Positions 1 through 8,430 of a stretch of 64,000 nucleotides of DNA are shown here, piece by piece. Position 1 is the first letter of the stretch; every line of letters starts with the position of its first letter. The DNA lies in assembly GCA_016125425.1 (NCBI GenBank), contig WGLT01000013.1:1-64000 (forward strand), read 5' to 3'. The position numbers and the translations under genes were made by a program. Origin of the DNA: Alphaproteobacteria bacterium. GTDB taxonomy: Bacteria > Pseudomonadota > Alphaproteobacteria > Caulobacterales > Parvularculaceae. Under the pieces are notes generated by a model that searched no databases, was not told the DNA's origin, and was given only the letters and a program-made list of their open reading frames with translations.

Positions 1-558
1 CAAGGCGTGATGACTGTCCACCAGGGCGCGGCCATGTCCGGGAAGGTGCTTGATGACCGGCAGCGCCCCGCCCTCGATCACGCCGTCCATCATTTCGCGG
101 CCAAGAACCGCGATCTGGTCGGCATGGCCGGCGAGCGCGCGATCGCCGATCACCTGCGCGTCCGAATCCTTTTGCGGCACGTCCAGCATCGGCGCGCAAT
201 CGATCGTAATCCCGAGATCGGCGACCAGCCGGCCGAGCAGAAAACCGTCGAGCCGAGCCGCCTCTCGCGCTGCGCTCGGATCGAGCTTCCAAAGTCGGCC
301 GAGCGTCGCCGGCGCAGGATGAGAGCGGAAGGCGGGCGGTTTCAATCGCGCAACGCGTCCCCCTTCCTGATCGATCAGGATCGGCGCATCGCGTCCGACA
401 GCCTCGCGCAACTCGGCGCAATGCGCCCTCACCGCCTCCGCAGTTTCGCAATGGCGCGCAAAAAGGATGAACCCCCAGGGGTCCGCATCGCGAAAGAAGG
501 CGCGCTCTTCTTTCGAAAGGCGCGCCCCTTCGCAATCATAAATCGCCGCGCTCGGCAT
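1..558 (-). CDS. nagZ: Beta-N-acetylhexosaminidase NagZ, 3' end outside the window
   Basis: This is a glycoside hydrolase family 3 enzyme that removes N-acetylglucosamine from muropeptides during cell-wall recycling in the cytoplasm. The first 186 residues are visible. They include the barrel-strand motif IDQEGGRVARL (62-72) and the signature KHLPGHGRA (170-178), followed by DSH (181-183), which carries the catalytic histidine of bacterial NagZ enzymes. The nucleophilic aspartate lies beyond the window. The ATG is 7 bp downstream of the stop codon of the SPOR gene, so the two are probably co-transcribed. The family call is secure; only truncation by the window edge limits it. Confidence 0.93.
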   Translation of the reverse strand, partial: MPSAAIYDCEGARLSKEERAFFRDADPWGFILFARHCETAEAVRAHCAELREAVGRDAPILIDQEGGRVARLKPPAFRSHPAPATLGRLWKLDPSAAREAARLDGFLLGRLVADLGITIDCAPMLDVPQKDSDAQVIGDRALAGHADQIAVLGREMMDGVIEGGALPVIKHLPGHGRALVDSHHAL

Positions 559-565
559 CAACGCC

Positions 566-1462
566 TTACTTCGATTTGACGAGGCAGTCCTGTCCGCGAG
601 ACTTCAGACCCTCGCAATAGGTCTTGGCGTCGTCCGCCGTCGCGAAAGAAGCAATGCGCACCCGGTAGAAGACGCCCTTGGCGCCGAGGTCGGCGCGCTC
701 GACATCCATGCTCTTGCCGGAGAGATAATCGCCGAGCTTGCGTTCAAGGCGCGACCAGGTCTGATCGGCTTCCGCGTCGGAGCCGACCGCGGCGACCTGA
801 ACCACGTAATCGCCAGAGGAAACGCTGGCCGTCCTGGCGGGCGCCGGCGCCGGCGCGACCGCCGGTTTCTCCGCGGCCGGCTTCGTCGTCTGCGCGGGCG
901 CAGCCTGCGCGCGTTCGTCCGACGCTTTCGTCGCCGGCGTCGCCGGTTTCACGTCGAGATTTTGCTGCGGTTCGTCGTTTTCTCCGGCGGCCGCGTCGCT
1001 GGCCGCTGCGAGCTTGGCGATGCGGTCGGCGACCGCATCGTCGACGGCCGAGGATTTGCCGGGATTTTTCGTTGCAATCGCGGCGATCGGGTCCGAACTT
1101 GTGCGGTCGACCGGCTCTTCCGGCTTGGCGGCGAGGGTTTCGACCGGATTGGTCTGTTGCCCGTCGAACTTGTCATAGACTGCGGGCTCGTCCGTTTTCG
1201 CGGTTTGCGCGTCCTTATTCTCAATCTTCACCGGCCCGGGTTCGGCCGCCACATAAGGCGCGCTGTTGCGCGCCGCCTGCCCGCCGCCGGTCTTCACTCC
1301 TTGCTCATACGCGATCCAGACGACCGACGCGAAGGCGCCGAGCATGACGATGCCCATGAGCAGAACAACGAGACCCGACAGGCCGCGCTCGCCGTCTTCA
1401 TCGTCGTCGAACTCGTCGTATTCTTCATATTCTTCTTCGAAGGTCTCGGTCTGGGCGTTCAT
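566..1462 (-). CDS. SPOR-domain membrane protein (septal peptidoglycan-binding)
   Basis: The protein has 298 residues. An acidic cytoplasmic N-terminus (Glu/Asp runs, residues 9-25) is followed by one membrane segment at about 29-52. A long Ala/Pro/Lys-rich periplasmic linker comes next, and a SPOR domain occupies about 216-298 (starts GDYVVQVAAVGS, ends near the C-terminus). SPOR domains bind denuded septal glycan strands, so a role at the division site is expected. The ATG has a good ribosome-binding site (AAAGGAG). The gene is followed closely by nagZ. In many alphaproteobacteria an argS gene lies between dgt and this gene, but here only about 147 bp separate them. Confidence 0.88.
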   Translation of the reverse strand: MNAQTETFEEEYEEYDEFDDDEDGERGLSGLVVLLMGIVMLGAFASVVWIAYEQGVKTGGGQAARNSAPYVAAEPGPVKIENKDAQTAKTDEPAVYDKFDGQQTNPVETLAAKPEEPVDRTSSDPIAAIATKNPGKSSAVDDAVADRIAKLAAASDAAAGENDEPQQNLDVKPATPATKASDERAQAAPAQTTKPAAEKPAVAPAPAPARTASVSSGDYVVQVAAVGSDAEADQTWSRLERKLGDYLSGKSMDVERADLGAKGVFYRVRIASFATADDAKTYCEGLKSRGQDCLVKSK

Positions 1463-1609
1463 CCGTGGTCTCCTTTGCGGCGATCGCGCCGAAGGTCCTC
1501 GGCATCGGAGCAGCGCGCCGCTGCGCGTTCATTCGAGCGCGAATCGCGGTCGCAAGGCAAGCATACCATCCCCTAGTCAGGGATCATATCATCGAAGATG
1601 AACAGGCCG

Positions 1610-2794
1610 TCACAAAGCCGGCCCGACGCCGAAAAGACGCTCATATTCGCGCATGGCGTAACGGTCCGTCATGCCTGCGATATAATCACAAATCACGCGC
1701 GCGCGCCGCGCATCGCTTTGCCCCTCCTGCCGCTCGCCCCATTCGGAGGGCAAAGTCTCCGGCTCGGCGAGGAACAGATCGAACAGCGCGCGCACGATGC
1801 GCTTGGCGCGGCTTCTGACACGATTCACCTTGTAATGGCGATACATATTCTCGTGCAGAAACGCCCTGAGGCCCGCGAGCCGTTCGCGCATCGGTTCGGA
1901 AAAGGCCACGGTCTGACTATCGGCGCCGCGAACGCCGTCGGCGTCCTGAGGCCGCAATTCCTCGAGCCGCGCGCGCGTTTCGGCCACCACGTCCGCAATC
2001 ATCTCTCCGATCAATGCCGAGACGGCCTCGGCGATGACGATGTCGCGCGGGGCGTCCGGATAAGCTTTTTCCACAGAAGCGATTGACGCGCCAACCAGGG
2101 GCAGCTCGCGCGCTTCGTCGAATGAGAACAATCCCGCGCGCAGCCCGTCGTCGACATCGTGATTGTTGTAGGCGATGTCGTCGGCGATCGCGGCGACCTG
2201 CGCCTCGAGTCCGGCGAAACTGTCGAGCCAGAGATCGTGATCTTCGCTGTACTCGGCGATGGCGGCGGGCAACGGCCCTGCGCCGGCGCCGATCAGCGGG
2301 CCGTTATGCTTGACGACGCCCTCAAGCGTCTCCCATGTCAGATTGAGGCCGTCAAAGGCGGCGTGCCGCCGCTCCAGCTTCGTCAGGATACGGAGCGTCT
2401 GCGCATTGTGATCGAATCCGTCATAAGCCGCCATGCATTCCTTCAGCACCTCCTCGCCCGTATGGCCGAAGGGCGGGTGGCCGAGATCATGGGCGAGCGC
2501 CACGCATTCGGCGAGGTCCTCATCGAGTTGAAGCGTCCTCGCGATCGAGCGGGAGATCTGCGCGACTTCGAGCGAATGCGTCAGCCGCGTCCGGTAGTGG
2601 TCGCCCTCGTGATAGACGAAAACTTGCGTCTTCTGCTTGAGCCGGCGAAAGGCGATCGAATGGACCACCCGGTCGCGGTCGCGCTGGAAGGCGGTCCGGG
2701 TCTCGCTCTCGCGCTCGGAATGGAGCCGCCCCCGCGTTTCCGCCGCTTTTGAAGCATAGGGCGCAAGCGGAGCCGGAAAAGAGAGGAGGTTCAT
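1610..2794 (-). CDS. dgt: Deoxyguanosinetriphosphate triphosphohydrolase-like protein
   Basis: This HD-superfamily dNTPase releases tripolyphosphate from dGTP or related dNTPs. The metal-binding signature is visible: LTHSLEV (71-77), AHDLGHPPFGHTGE (101-114) and a later NNHDVDDGL segment, giving the H...HD...D ligand set. RGRLHSE near residue 21 is typical of the family start. Length is 394 residues from the ATG at 2794. A TTG four codons upstream (2806) is also open but less likely. The gene is divergent from the Fe-S carrier gene, a common arrangement in alphaproteobacteria. It belongs to the dGTPase-like (type 2) group, so true substrate preference is uncertain. Confidence 0.92.
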   Translation of the reverse strand: MNLLSFPAPLAPYASKAAETRGRLHSERESETRTAFQRDRDRVVHSIAFRRLKQKTQVFVYHEGDHYRTRLTHSLEVAQISRSIARTLQLDEDLAECVALAHDLGHPPFGHTGEEVLKECMAAYDGFDHNAQTLRILTKLERRHAAFDGLNLTWETLEGVVKHNGPLIGAGAGPLPAAIAEYSEDHDLWLDSFAGLEAQVAAIADDIAYNNHDVDDGLRAGLFSFDEARELPLVGASIASVEKAYPDAPRDIVIAEAVSALIGEMIADVVAETRARLEELRPQDADGVRGADSQTVAFSEPMRERLAGLRAFLHENMYRHYKVNRVRSRAKRIVRALFDLFLAEPETLPSEWGERQEGQSDARRARVICDYIAGMTDRYAMREYERLFGVGPAL

Positions 2795-2930
2795 AGGGTT
2801 AGCCAATCATCCTGCGGGATCGCCGCCGCCCGTCCGCTTGCCGGGCGATTTTTCGCGCCGCAGCGTTTGGCGAGGACCGCAACACCGCCTAAATATAGCT
2901 CAAACCCGTCTTCAGTAACCGGATTCGTCC

Positions 2931-3275
2931 ATGACCGCTCTCGCCGACGCTTCGCCCGTTTCCGTTTCCAACCGCGCCGCCAAGCGCATTGCGGAGATCC
3001 TCTCCCGGGAGCCGGCCGGCGCCATGCTGCGACTCGCCGTGAATGGCGGGGGCTGCTCCGGCTTTCAGTACGACTTTTCGATCACGACCGATCGCGAGGA
3101 AGGCGACCTTGCGATCGAGAAAAACGGCGTCATCGTGCTCGTCGATTCGGTCTCGCTCGACTTTCTCAAAGGCGCCGAAATCGACTTCGCCGACGAACTG
3201 ATCGGGGCGGCGTTCAAGGTGAACAATCCGAACGCCGCATCGTCCTGCGGCTGCGGAACGAGTTTCTCGGTTTAA
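2931..3275 (+). CDS. erpA: A-type iron-sulfur cluster carrier (ErpA/IscA-like)
   Basis: This HesB/IscA-family protein of 114 residues delivers [Fe-S] clusters to apoproteins. The three invariant cysteines are present: Cys42 in NGGGCSGFQY, and Cys106 and Cys108 in SSCGCGTSF. Length and motif spacing match A-type carriers exactly. It is divergently transcribed from dgt across a 136-bp intergenic region. In many alphaproteobacteria xthA lies directly downstream of this gene. Here xthA sits about 5 kb away, after a restriction-modification module and several unrelated genes. The symbol erpA is by family and context; sufA or iscA cannot be excluded from sequence alone. Confidence 0.9.
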   Translation: MTALADASPVSVSNRAAKRIAEILSREPAGAMLRLAVNGGGCSGFQYDFSITTDREEGDLAIEKNGVIVLVDSVSLDFLKGAEIDFADELIGAAFKVNNPNAASSCGCGTSFSV

Positions 3276-3369
3276 ATTTCGCGTTTGGGAGACTGGACGA
3301 CCCGCCCAAGAACCGCTAAGAACAAATAGAGAACGTAGCGCTTGGGGTCGAATCGGCAATAGTGAGTTC

Positions 3370-3962
3370 ATGAATGCGTCTTCACTCGCGCCGGCAGACA
3401 TTCGCGCGCGCTTCGATGTTCACGAATGGCGCAAGGGCTTGCCGTGTTCACCGCCGCGAATTCGGCGGAATGGCGCGATGTTCTCACCGCTCTGCGAGAG
3501 TTCGAATTATCCGCAAGAGAGATTTTGTCGCCAGGCGGATCAAAATCTCTGATCGCAAATAAGCTAGATCGTCGTCTGTATGAGCTTGGATGGAAAGAAA
3601 AAACATACAAGACAGCGACGATAGTCGATGATGTCAGGTATGAGGCGCCAACCCACAAGGCGGACTGCGTAAAAGGTCGAGTAGCCTTGGAAGTCGAATG
3701 GAACAACAAAGACCCATTCTTCGATCGCGATTTAAATAACTTTCGCCAACTATTCGATCTCAGGGCGATCGATCTAGGCGTAATTATCACGCGCGCTTCT
3801 GAGCTGCAGTCGATTTTTAATGAATTGGGCAAAGGCGCGAGCTTCGGGAACTCAACGACCCATTTCGGGAAACTTCTTCCAAGACTTGAAGGCGGCGCTG
3901 GAGAGGGATGCCCCATTGTCGTCTTCGCCATTACCAAGGCCTGTTATGTCGATGATCGATAA
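3370..3962 (+). pseudogene. BglII/BstYI-like type II restriction endonuclease with an apparent 1-bp frameshift near the N-terminus
   Basis: From ATG 3426 the reading frame encodes 178 residues of a BglII-like endonuclease. The spacing D80-x8-E89-x-E91, within a conserved EVEWNNKDPF stretch, matches the Asp84/Glu93/Gln95 active site of BglII. Later conserved segments are RDLNNFR, GVIITR and GASFGNSTTH. The natural N-terminus appears to lie in another frame. ATG 3370 reads MNASSLAPADIRARFDVHEW, and at about 3435-3442 a single missing base would join HEWRKG to LAVFTAAN. ATG 3426 has no visible Shine-Dalgarno sequence. The gene is therefore either a frameshifted (possibly inactive) allele, an N-terminally shortened enzyme, or a sequencing error. 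The last 17 bp overlap the methyltransferase. Confidence 0.75.
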
Positions 3963-4596
3963 GCTCCGACCGTTACATGGCCCCGGCGATGATCTTCTCC
4001 GTTTTGCCGGGAATAATCGATTTGGGACGATCCTCGCTGATCCGCCTTGGCGCTTTATCAATCGGACCGGCAAAATGGCGCCGGAGCATCGGCGGCTAAC
4101 ACGTTACGACACAATGACGACGGATGAAATTTGCTCACTGCCCGTGGAGCAGATTGCGGCTGATCCGGCCCATCTTTATCTTTGGGCGCCGAATGCATTA
4201 CTCGCCGAAGGGCTCAGAGTTATGAATGCGTGGGGCTTTCAATATAAATCCAACATTATTTGGCACAAGGTGCGCAAGGACGGTGGCTCCGACGGACGCG
4301 GGGTCGGGTTCTATTTCCGTAACGTCACGGAGATTATCCTTTTTGGCGTACGGGGGAAGAATGCGCGGACACTCGCTGCTGGGCGCCGACAAGTCAATTG
4401 GATCGCAACGCGTAAACGAGAACACTCACGCAAACCCGACGAACAGTATGAAATTATCGAAGCGTGCTCTTGGGGCCCTCGTCTCGAGCTTTTCTCACGA
4501 GGCGCCAGAAAAGGATGGGCTTGCTGGGGCAATCAGGCCAACGATGAATATCGACCGACCTGGGATACGTACGCTTACAATTCCGCCGCGGAGTAG
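3946..4596 (+). CDS. MT-A70 family DNA adenine-N6 methyltransferase
   Basis: The protein has 216 residues and the catalytic motif DPPW at 32-35 (TILADPPWRF), as in MT-A70/Ime4-type SAM-dependent adenine methyltransferases. Downstream family blocks are LYLWAPNALLAEGL, IIWHKVRKD, RKREHSRKPDEQYEII and ELFSRGARKGW. The start ATG 3946 lies inside the end of the restriction-enzyme frame, a tight overlap typical of restriction-modification pairs. It probably protects the host from the neighbouring BglII-like enzyme by methylating adenine in a GATC-containing site; the site is inference. A+T content is visibly higher than in flanking genes, consistent with horizontal acquisition. Confidence 0.88.
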   Translation: MSMIDKLRPLHGPGDDLLRFAGNNRFGTILADPPWRFINRTGKMAPEHRRLTRYDTMTTDEICSLPVEQIAADPAHLYLWAPNALLAEGLRVMNAWGFQYKSNIIWHKVRKDGGSDGRGVGFYFRNVTEIILFGVRGKNARTLAAGRRQVNWIATRKREHSRKPDEQYEIIEACSWGPRLELFSRGARKGWACWGNQANDEYRPTWDTYAYNSAAE

Positions 4597-4738
4597 CGCA
4601 CAACAACCAGTCTGACGAATTGTTCGGCGCCGCCCCGCGCACGGGACCAACTTTCTTGGGTATGCGCCGGATAGCCCGCTTGCCTCGGATGGCGGCATCC
4701 CCCACTCTCTCCGCTCTTTTAACCTTGGAGGGGAGAAT

Positions 4739-5299
4739 ATGGGACATTCTTCTTCAATCGCTGCTTTTTCGCTTGCGTTGCTCGCCGCCGGCTCGGCTTA
4801 CGCCGCCCCGGCGTCTTCATCGTCGACGACCATGAAGACGCAAGCGACAATTCCGCATCTCGCTGTCGCGCCCGCCAATTTGGTCGCGCCGGGAGGAGAT
4901 GCGGGAAAAGCGTGGATCGTGGGGCCGTTTTCGCGCGGAGTCATCGGATATTTCGACGTTGTGAATCCGGACCCCGCGGCGAGCCTTTCCGGCCGCATAC
5001 AATGCCATCAGCAGGATCGCTCCGCGCACGCCGATGAAATTGCGACGAGCTGGAGCTTCACGGTCGCGCCGAATGGCTGGTATTTCTGGACCAGCGACAT
5101 GCCGGGCCGCGGCCTGCGCTATACTGGGGACGCGCAGACTCCGGCCTTGCTCGGCTGGTGCGCGGTGACGGCTTCGCAGCCCTTTGTCGTCGTTACGGGC
5201 GGGCGCGAGGAAACCAATGAGCTCGTCCCCGGGACCAGCCAGACCCGGACGGTCACCCACCCGGCGCCTGGTCCGCAAGCGATCCGCGTGGCGCCGTAA
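4739..5299 (+). CDS. Secreted protein of unknown function
   Basis: The gene encodes 186 residues, beginning with a clear Sec signal peptide (MGHSSSIAAFSLALLAAGSAYAA, cleavage expected near Ala22-Ala23). The mature part is rich in beta-prone segments (AWIVGPFSRGVIGYFDVVNP, WSFTVAPNGWYFW) with two cysteines that could pair in the periplasm. I recognise no family. The start is strongly supported by a GGAGGGGAG ribosome-binding site just upstream. A nitroreductase gene follows in the same direction after 16 bp, so the two may be co-transcribed, but no functional link is evident. Confidence 0.75.
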   Translation: MGHSSSIAAFSLALLAAGSAYAAPASSSSTTMKTQATIPHLAVAPANLVAPGGDAGKAWIVGPFSRGVIGYFDVVNPDPAASLSGRIQCHQQDRSAHADEIATSWSFTVAPNGWYFWTSDMPGRGLRYTGDAQTPALLGWCAVTASQPFVVVTGGREETNELVPGTSQTRTVTHPAPGPQAIRVAP

Positions 5300-5315
5300 C
5301 AGCACAAAGGGGCCT

Positions 5316-5987
5316 ATGAACGTTACTGACGCTCTCAAGGCCCGGATTTCGGTTCGGGCCTTTCTCGACAAGCCGGTCGCGGAGGAATTGATCCGCAACA
5401 TTCTCGAAGCCGCGAAATATGCGCCGTCGGGCGGCAATCTTCAGCCCTGGAAGGTGCATGTCGTCATGGGCGGCGCGCGCGACAGGCTTGTCGCGACGGT
5501 GAAAAAAGCGATCGCCGACAATCCGTTGGCGGACGAGTCGGAATTGAAGATCTATCCGGAAAAACTGTGGGAGCCCTATCGCACGCGCCGCTATGATCTC
5601 GGCGAAGCGATGTACGCGCTTCTCGGCATACCGCGCGAGGACAAGCCTGCGCGGCTTGCGCGCTTTGCGCAAAATCTCGAGTTCTTCGGCGCGCCGGTCG
5701 GCCTGTTTTTCTCGCTCGACCGGGGCTTCGACAAGCCGCAATGGGCTCATCTCGGCATGCTCATGCAGTCGATCGCGCTGGTCGCGGTTGAGAAAGGTCT
5801 TGCAAGCTGCATGCAGGAAGCCTGGCAAATGCGCGCGAAAACCGTCGCGGCGTTTCTCGGCCTGCCAGACAGCCAGCAGCTCTATTGCGGCATGGCGCTC
5901 GGCTACGCCGACGAAGCCGCGCCCGTGAACAGGCTGCGCTCCGAACGCGCGCCGCTCGACGACTTCGTGACTTTTATCAGGGAATAG
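5316..5987 (+). CDS. Nitroreductase family FMN oxidoreductase
   Basis: This 223-residue protein belongs to the NfsB/FRase I-like nitroreductase superfamily, whose FMN enzymes reduce nitro groups, quinones or enones with NAD(P)H. The FMN-phosphate motif region is seen as RISVRAFLDKPV (10-21), followed by AAKYAPSGGNLQPW (32-45). Later regions include QWAHLGMLMQSIALVA and GMALGYADEAAPVNRLRSER. The ATG 5316 is preceded by AAAGGGG; an earlier in-frame start would overlap the previous gene. The gene ends just before a strong bidirectional terminator shared with the convergent S10 peptidase gene. Substrate cannot be inferred. Confidence 0.9.
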   Translation: MNVTDALKARISVRAFLDKPVAEELIRNILEAAKYAPSGGNLQPWKVHVVMGGARDRLVATVKKAIADNPLADESELKIYPEKLWEPYRTRRYDLGEAMYALLGIPREDKPARLARFAQNLEFFGAPVGLFFSLDRGFDKPQWAHLGMLMQSIALVAVEKGLASCMQEAWQMRAKTVAAFLGLPDSQQLYCGMALGYADEAAPVNRLRSERAPLDDFVTFIRE

Positions 5988-6017
5988 CGGTCTATTCCGA
6001 TCGGGGAAATGAAAAAA

Positions 6018-6041
6018 GGGCCGGGCTTTTACGCCTGGCCC
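6018..6041. terminator. Bidirectional Rho-independent terminator
   Basis: The arms GGGCCGGGC (6018-6026) and GCCTGGCCC (6033-6041) form a 9-bp stem with one G-U wobble and a six-base loop. An A-run precedes it (AAAAAA, 6012-6017) and a pyrimidine-rich stretch follows. The hairpin therefore has a T-tract for transcripts arriving from the right and a weaker one for those from the left. It lies between the convergent nitroreductase and S10 peptidase genes. Confidence 0.8.
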
Positions 6042-6061
6042 CTCTATTGTCGCTCGGGCCC

Positions 6062-7684
6062 TTATTGTCCCGGAATGTTGTCCGTCTTCTCGATGAAGGC
6101 TGCGACATTGTCGTGAAGCTGCTTCAGCGACGCCTCATGCGCGTAGACCATGTGGCCCGACGGATAGAAGGCGAATGAAATATTCGACATCAGCGATTTC
6201 GGAATCGGCAGATGGCGCATTTCGTAGACGCCTTCGAAGAACGGCGTTGCAAGATCATAATAGCCGGCGTTCAGGAACACCTTGAGATCGGGATTGTACT
6301 TCATCGCGAAAGCGAGGTCCGGCATGACATTGGTCGCGCCGGGGAAGGCGAATCCCATGCCGGGCTGCTTGTGCTCGAAGCTCCAGCCGGGGAAGACTTC
6401 GGCGAAGAGCTTGTAGGCTTTTTTCTCGCCGTATTTCAGCTCGGTGCGCACATAATTGTTGAAGGCCGAGACATAGGCCGCGCTGATCGCCGCTGATTGC
6501 GGATCGTAATCCGAACGTTGACTCAACGGATCCATGCTCGGACCGGAAAAGCGCGTGTCGAGGCGGCCCGTGGTCAGATCCGCATCATCCTGAAGGCTCT
6601 TTTCGAATTCGCCGCCGTCGATGCGCAGGTTCGCCTTCTTGATGTAGGACACCGGCAGGCCGGTATATTCGTGCAGCTTGTTGGCGATTTCATCGAATTT
6701 CGCCTCCGGCAGCGCCGAGCCGGCGCCGAGCGCCAGCGCATAATCGTTCATAGCGAAGTTTTCGACTTCCTTCAAAAGCGCCTGCAAATCCTTCGGCGCG
6801 GAGTCGGGCAGCTTCTTGTGGTACCACGCCGTCGCCGCATAGGTCGGCAAGGCGACTTCATAGGCGACATCGACGCCCGGATTGGTCGTCGGCCCGTCGA
6901 CGCTGAGATCAAAATTCAGGATCTGCGACAGCAGAATGACGCCGTTCAGGTCGACCGCGTAATCATTGGCGAGGATCGCCGAGAGCACCGCCGAACGCGT
7001 CGTGCCGTAGCTTTCGCCGAACAGATATTTCGGCGAGTTCCACCGATTATATTTCGACAGAAACTTGGTGATGAACTCGGCGAAGGCGTGACCGTCCTGG
7101 TCGATGCCGTAAAACGCCTTCTTCGCGTCTTTGCCCCGGATGCGGGAGAAGCCTGCGCCCGGCGCGTCGATGAAAACCAGATCGGACGCGTCGAGCAGGC
7201 TGTAATCGTTGTTGATGAATTTGTACGGGGCGGCCGGCGTGTGAGTGTCATCCGCAGTGACGATCCGCTTCGGACCGAAGGCGCCCATATGCAGCCACAC
7301 CGTCGCCGAACCAGGCCCGCCATTATAGATAAAGGTCACAGGCCGCGGACCTGTCCCCTTCTTGAAATAAGCGACGTAGAACATCGACGCCTCGGCGGGC
7401 TGCTCCTTGTCGTCTTTGTCCTTGTCGCCTCCGCCGGATTTTTCGGCGGCCGCGTCGTCCCAGCCCTCGGCGTGGACGAGAATCGTTCCGGCGACAGCCT
7501 GGTAGTCGATGCGCTTGCCTTCGACGGTGGCCGAGCCCTCGGTCGTCGAGTCCGGCGCGTTGAAGAAAGAAGCGGCATCCGTTTTCGCCGCATCGGCGGC
7601 GGCGTCCTTGCTGTCCGGCGCGGCGGCGGCGGCGGCGATCAAGACAAACGAACAAGCGGCGGTCAAAAGAGCGACACGCTTCAT
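6062..7684 (-). CDS. Secreted S10-family serine carboxypeptidase
   Basis: This 540-residue protein has a Sec signal peptide (residues 1-22, ending AAAAAAP). Peptidase S10 blocks follow: FIYNGGPGSATVWLH (118-132, oxyanion region), FIDAPGAGFS (171-180) and the nucleophile motif LFGESYGTTRS with Ser225. The charge-relay aspartate is in YYDLATPF and the histidine in PSGHMVY near the C-terminus. A Lys/Asp-rich insert lies at about 82-98. Family members remove C-terminal amino acids from peptides in the periplasm. The ATG has a GGGAG ribosome-binding site. It is divergent from the SRPBCC gene across about 250 bp in which I see no other gene. Confidence 0.92.
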   Translation of the reverse strand: MKRVALLTAACSFVLIAAAAAAPDSKDAAADAAKTDAASFFNAPDSTTEGSATVEGKRIDYQAVAGTILVHAEGWDDAAAEKSGGGDKDKDDKEQPAEASMFYVAYFKKGTGPRPVTFIYNGGPGSATVWLHMGAFGPKRIVTADDTHTPAAPYKFINNDYSLLDASDLVFIDAPGAGFSRIRGKDAKKAFYGIDQDGHAFAEFITKFLSKYNRWNSPKYLFGESYGTTRSAVLSAILANDYAVDLNGVILLSQILNFDLSVDGPTTNPGVDVAYEVALPTYAATAWYHKKLPDSAPKDLQALLKEVENFAMNDYALALGAGSALPEAKFDEIANKLHEYTGLPVSYIKKANLRIDGGEFEKSLQDDADLTTGRLDTRFSGPSMDPLSQRSDYDPQSAAISAAYVSAFNNYVRTELKYGEKKAYKLFAEVFPGWSFEHKQPGMGFAFPGATNVMPDLAFAMKYNPDLKVFLNAGYYDLATPFFEGVYEMRHLPIPKSLMSNISFAFYPSGHMVYAHEASLKQLHDNVAAFIEKTDNIPGQ

Positions 7685-7938
7685 GCAGGAACTCCCTTCG
7701 TTTCCATGACGGGACGGCGCGGCGGCGCGCCGGAATGTGGAATCAACCCCCCAAGGTCGGCGAGACTAGGCAATCGCGCGCGCATGCGGAACCGGCTCCG
7801 GCGCAAAAATCGCTCCTTCCGCCGCACGCGCCCTGGACCCGGGGCGCCCGACGCGGCCTCCGCGGCGAGGCCGGCCGGGGGGCCTGCGATTATTGGCGGC
7901 AAGCGGCGGAATTTAAGGTAAGCTCGCCCGGCACGCCT

Positions 7939-8430
7939 ATGCCAAATCCGATCACAACCTCCGTCACGGAGACGCTCCGCGCGCCTCTCGCCGACGCCTT
8001 CGCCGCCGCATCGGGCTGCGACATACCGTCCATATTCCAGGCCCATGGGCGCATTCCCGGCGTCATCAAGGTCGACGAGCATCACGGGCCGTGGGGCGCG
8101 GTCGGCGAAAAAAGACTCCTCACCCTCAGCGACGGATCGACCGTGCGCGAAGAGCTCGTTTCCTTTGCGCCCAATGAAGAATACTCCTACCGCGTCAGCG
8201 GCTTTACGGGCCCGTTCGCCGCGCTCGTCAGCGAGGGCCGCGGCGTCTGGCATTTCACAATCGAAGGCCCGGCGACGACCCGCATCGACTGGACCTATTC
8301 CTTCACGCCCAAATCCTTTCTGACCGAGCCCGCCGTATGGTTCATTGTAAAGGCGTTGTGGCCCGGTTATATGCGCAAGGCGCTCGCGCGCCTTAAATCC
8401 CAGACCGAAAAAGCCGCCAACGCCTCGTGA
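7939..8430 (+). CDS. SRPBCC (START/Bet v 1-like) family protein
   Basis: The product is 163 residues with the helix-grip pattern of the polyketide cyclase/SRPBCC superfamily. The N-terminus reads TTSVTETLRAPLADAFAAA, the middle has GAVGEKRLLTLSDGSTVREEL and YSYRVSGFTGPFA, and a long C-terminal helix ends WPGYMRKALARLKSQTEKA. These proteins bind hydrophobic ligands; no specific ligand is suggested. The ATG 7939 begins the recognisable domain. Its stop overlaps the GTG start of xthA by four bases (GTGA), so the two are translationally coupled. Confidence 0.8.
   Translation: MPNPITTSVTETLRAPLADAFAAASGCDIPSIFQAHGRIPGVIKVDEHHGPWGAVGEKRLLTLSDGSTVREELVSFAPNEEYSYRVSGFTGPFAALVSEGRGVWHFTIEGPATTRIDWTYSFTPKSFLTEPAVWFIVKALWPGYMRKALARLKSQTEKAANAS

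Noticed and set aside
6497-7921. A rightward 474-codon open frame.
   Set aside because: It lies antisense to the S10 carboxypeptidase and has no recognisable domain or ribosome-binding site.
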